A stretch of 14,586 bases of DNA from Patescibacteria group bacterium (GTDB lineage Bacteria; Patescibacteriota; Patescibacteriia; JAHIZJ01): assembly GCA_041661625.1 (NCBI GenBank), contig JBAZUB010000007.1, positions 1-14,586 of the forward strand, given 5' to 3'. The notes beneath the pieces were generated by a model. The model did not search any database, was not told where the DNA came from, and was given only the letters and a program-made list of their open reading frames with translations. Positions 12,881 through 14,586 of the stretch are shown here, piece after piece (the first letter of the stretch is position 1; each line of letters starts with the position of its first letter). The translations under genes were made by a program, and so were the position numbers.

Positions 12881-13103
12881 GCGTCCAGAATAATCCCACC
12901 CAGATCGAGCAACACCACACACACGACAGGATGCCAGCGAGGAACGTATCAGGAACCATCGCCACGTTGTCATCCATGTCGTGTGTTATTCCCACTATAT
13001 TTCGTAACTTTATAAACATACGGAACGGACCTGGCTCATCCACCAGCAACGATGAGATGCGCCAGGTCGCCAATGCGTACACGATGAACTCAACCAGGGA
13101 CAA
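12798..13103 (-). CDS. DUF1360-like small membrane protein, TTG start
   Basis: 101 residues. It matches the DUF1360 pattern found in many phages and some Bacillus genes: ATWRISSLLVDEPGPF near the N-terminus, a Cys-x-x-Cys segment CVWCCSIWVG near residues 61-70, and a C-terminal hydrophobic pair (FWTLMYFVPYSLYLALPFAL). Two membrane spans are likely, plus a weakly hydrophobic N-terminal helix. The function of the family is unknown. The start is TTG at 13103, with AAGGAGAT 8 bases before it; no in-frame ATG fits the domain. It overlaps the end of the glycosyltransferase gene by 14 bases. Its last residues (KFHPS) lie in the overlap with the convergent zinc-ribbon gene, so the original C-terminus may have been altered. 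Confidence 0.85.
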   Translation of the reverse strand: MSLVEFIVYALATWRISSLLVDEPGPFRMFIKLRNIVGITHDMDDNVAMVPDTFLAGILSCVWCCSIWVGLFWTLMYFVPYSLYLALPFALSAVAIKFHPS

Positions 13104-14586
13104 TTTCTTTTATCTCCTTGCCAACGAACGCGGCGGGATTGTTATCATCCAACGATTTATCATCATGGATGACGCGATACATAGGCTCTCCGCTCCTGTC
13201 CGAGAATGATAGCAACCTATCCACATCACCACGAAATACAGCGCGTACTGAGTGGTGCGGATTATTGCCAAATCGGAACAGGATGTCAGGTCTCACAACT
13301 GAGCGGATGGTGAATGGTTCTGCCACGGGTCCAACGTACTGGATCATAACCATTGCGGTATCATCCGCTTCGGGCGGTGCTTCGGCCAATCTACCGAAAT
13401 TTCCAGACGAACTCATTGTGCCGGCAGGTTTTGAACTGCTTTTCTTCTTTGCGCCACATCCACAACTCATTTCTTTACCTTCCTTCCGATATTCATGCCA
13501 CTTCTTGTCCATGTAGGCACGTATTGATTCTATTTTAGCATAGTCTGACTCTCTCTTGGTGCTGCTTACCATTCGATATACGAACAGAGGTTCATCCACG
13601 CGATAAGCGCAATATCCGAGAGAATGTACTGCCACTTGAAAATCCCAATCTTCCATGCCTGGAATATTAACGTCCCAACACTTTTGCAATTTCCACATAT
13701 CATCAATGGCTTTGCGTGGATACAAGATGCTGGAGCCTGGATAATTCATTTTGATTGGAACCATCTTGGCGTCAAATTCTGGATAATGATAATATTCCAG
13801 TTTGTCGCCGTCGTCCCGTACCATATCCGAGAAGATAACGCCGTAGTTTATCTCAGCGTAACTTACCATACGATCAAGATACCACGGCATCCACATATCA
13901 TCAGCGTCCAGCCACACCACGTACTTGCTGTGATGCGAAATATAAGGCAGTCCTGCGTTCCTGGCGAAGGATGCGCCCATGTTCTTGGCATTGTTTATGA
14001 CCTTTGCCCAGGGTGCGCCCATGATGTCCTTTTTCCATTCTACACCCGTGTCGTTTACCACGATGCATTCCCAGTCCGGGAAGGATTGTGCCTGTATGCT
14101 GTCCAATGCGTCAAGAAGATACCGCTCATGCAGAGGGCCGCAAGTAACGATGATGCTGACGACCGGATAGGCGTAGTCGTGTACATACCAGAAACGGCGG
14201 TTCTTTGGCCGTCCCTGCGCGCCGAATGGTACAAGATGCGGGTTGGGATGTTCGCCCGAATTTGCTTTCAACATACTCGCGGCTTCACGATAATTGCTTG
14301 ACCCGATGCGCCACGGAAACCAGGCAGTCCAGTCCGGTTCGCCACCTTCTGTTTTCCACTCCATTGCGCCCTTGCTGTTATCAACATTTCTGTGGAAGTA
14401 AGTGACCGCTTCTGTCACTTTACTTGCATTGAAACCGAGGGAAGTTACACGACACCAGAACTCGGCATCCTCGTTACGTTTCATGCGCGTGCGATACCCG
14501 CCTGAGCGTTCGTACACTTCGCGGCGCGCCATAGAGCAGGAGGGCAATTGATTCATGTGCGCCATCTGTTCCATCCAATCGAACTG
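13090..14586 (-). CDS. Glycosyltransferase (two GT2 units) fused to a CGCG-type phage domain; 5' end off the window
   Basis: Open to the right edge (codons for QFDW precede the first ATG at 14574), so the gene is partial. Numbering from that Met, residues 1-65 are the acceptor half of one GT-A family 2 unit (SGGYRTR, NEDAEFW), whose nucleotide-binding half must lie beyond the window. Residues about 138-345 are a complete second GT2 unit: VVSIIVTCG, ECIVVNDTG, NMGASFARNAG, the metal-binding WLDADDMW, and MEDWDF as the catalytic-base segment. At residue 369 a different domain begins, MSCGCGAKKKSSSKPAG, followed by IQYVGP, ILFRFGNN and DVDRLLSF, a pattern I link to small structural-region proteins of phages. 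Phage glycosyltransferases can modify capsid or host surface sugars. Only the GT2 assignment is strong; substrate is unknown. Confidence 0.85.
   Translation of the reverse strand, partial: QFDWMEQMAHMNQLPSCSMARREVYERSGGYRTRMKRNEDAEFWCRVTSLGFNASKVTEAVTYFHRNVDNSKGAMEWKTEGGEPDWTAWFPWRIGSSNYREAASMLKANSGEHPNPHLVPFGAQGRPKNRRFWYVHDYAYPVVSIIVTCGPLHERYLLDALDSIQAQSFPDWECIVVNDTGVEWKKDIMGAPWAKVINNAKNMGASFARNAGLPYISHHSKYVVWLDADDMWMPWYLDRMVSYAEINYGVIFSDMVRDDGDKLEYYHYPEFDAKMVPIKMNYPGSSILYPRKAIDDMWKLQKCWDVNIPGMEDWDFQVAVHSLGYCAYRVDEPLFVYRMVSSTKRESDYAKIESIRAYMDKKWHEYRKEGKEMSCGCGAKKKSSSKPAGTMSSSGNFGRLAEAPPEADDTAMVMIQYVGPVAEPFTIRSVVRPDILFRFGNNPHHSVRAVFRGDVDRLLSFSDRSGEPMYRVIHDDKSLDDNNPAAFVGKEIKEIVPG
13112..13119 (-). 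promoter_or_regulatory. SD site that fixes the TTG start of the DUF1360-like gene
   Basis: AAGGAGAT on the minus strand, 8 bases before the TTG at 13101-13103, inside the last codons of the glycosyltransferase gene. Confidence 0.7.
13468..13487 (-). promoter_or_regulatory. Internal ribosome-binding site and start inside the glycosyltransferase gene
   Basis: On the minus strand GGAAGGAAGG (13478-13487) stands 7 bases before an in-frame ATG (13468-13470), which begins the MSCGCGAKK domain. A separate 126-residue protein (13090-13470) could thus be made in addition to the fusion. Confidence 0.5.

Noticed and set aside
13624..14301. Plus-strand open frame of 225 codons opposite the glycosyltransferase
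   Set aside because: Antisense to well-conserved GT2 motifs; the product has no coherent fold pattern.

Overview
The window reads as part of the late (virion) region of a tailed phage or prophage with a long non-contractile tail. This rests on gene content and order. On the minus strand, from the right edge to the left edge, it carries: a glycosyltransferase fused to a small structural-type domain, a DUF1360-like membrane protein, a zinc-ribbon protein, a large protein that may be a head-tail connector, a small unknown protein, a tail tube protein, a tail assembly chaperone with a frameshifted second part, a tape measure protein, two related distal-tail (Dit-like) proteins, and the start of another tail protein. 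The host cannot be read from the sequence. Strong Shine-Dalgarno (SD) sites (AGGAGG, GGAGGT, AAGGAGA) show a bacterial host. My guess of a Chloroflexota-type or other environmental bacterium is weak inference. No rRNA, tRNA, CRISPR array, integrase or transposase is visible.

The minus-strand genes are tightly packed (1- and 4-base overlaps, abutting stop and start). They are broken by two islands of plus-strand genes: 9343-9944 (two genes) and 11674-12880 (four genes). The island genes look more AT-rich. Four of the six start with a Met-(Lys/Asn)-Cys-x-x-Cys zinc ribbon, and two others are a 39-residue membrane peptide and a protein with a signal-like N-terminus. They look like 'morons', autonomous cargo genes in a late operon.

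The main structural discovery is that both islands are headed by copies of the same divergent regulatory unit of about 105 bp (9238-9342 and 11567-11673). Leftward, each copy has a consensus TATAAT exactly 6 bases before the ATG of a phage gene, the geometry of leaderless transcription. Rightward, each has a -10-like box and a strong ribosome site before the first island gene. So each island appears to carry a promoter that restarts the interrupted phage operon.

The tail proteins are also unusual. The tail tube protein has a C-terminal beta-propeller with Asp-box/Ycf48-type repeats. The larger Dit-like protein has what looks like a seven-bladed propeller inserted between its N- and C-terminal Dit parts. 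Its shorter paralogue next door stops after one blade. The tail chaperone appears to use a +1 frameshift instead of the common -1.
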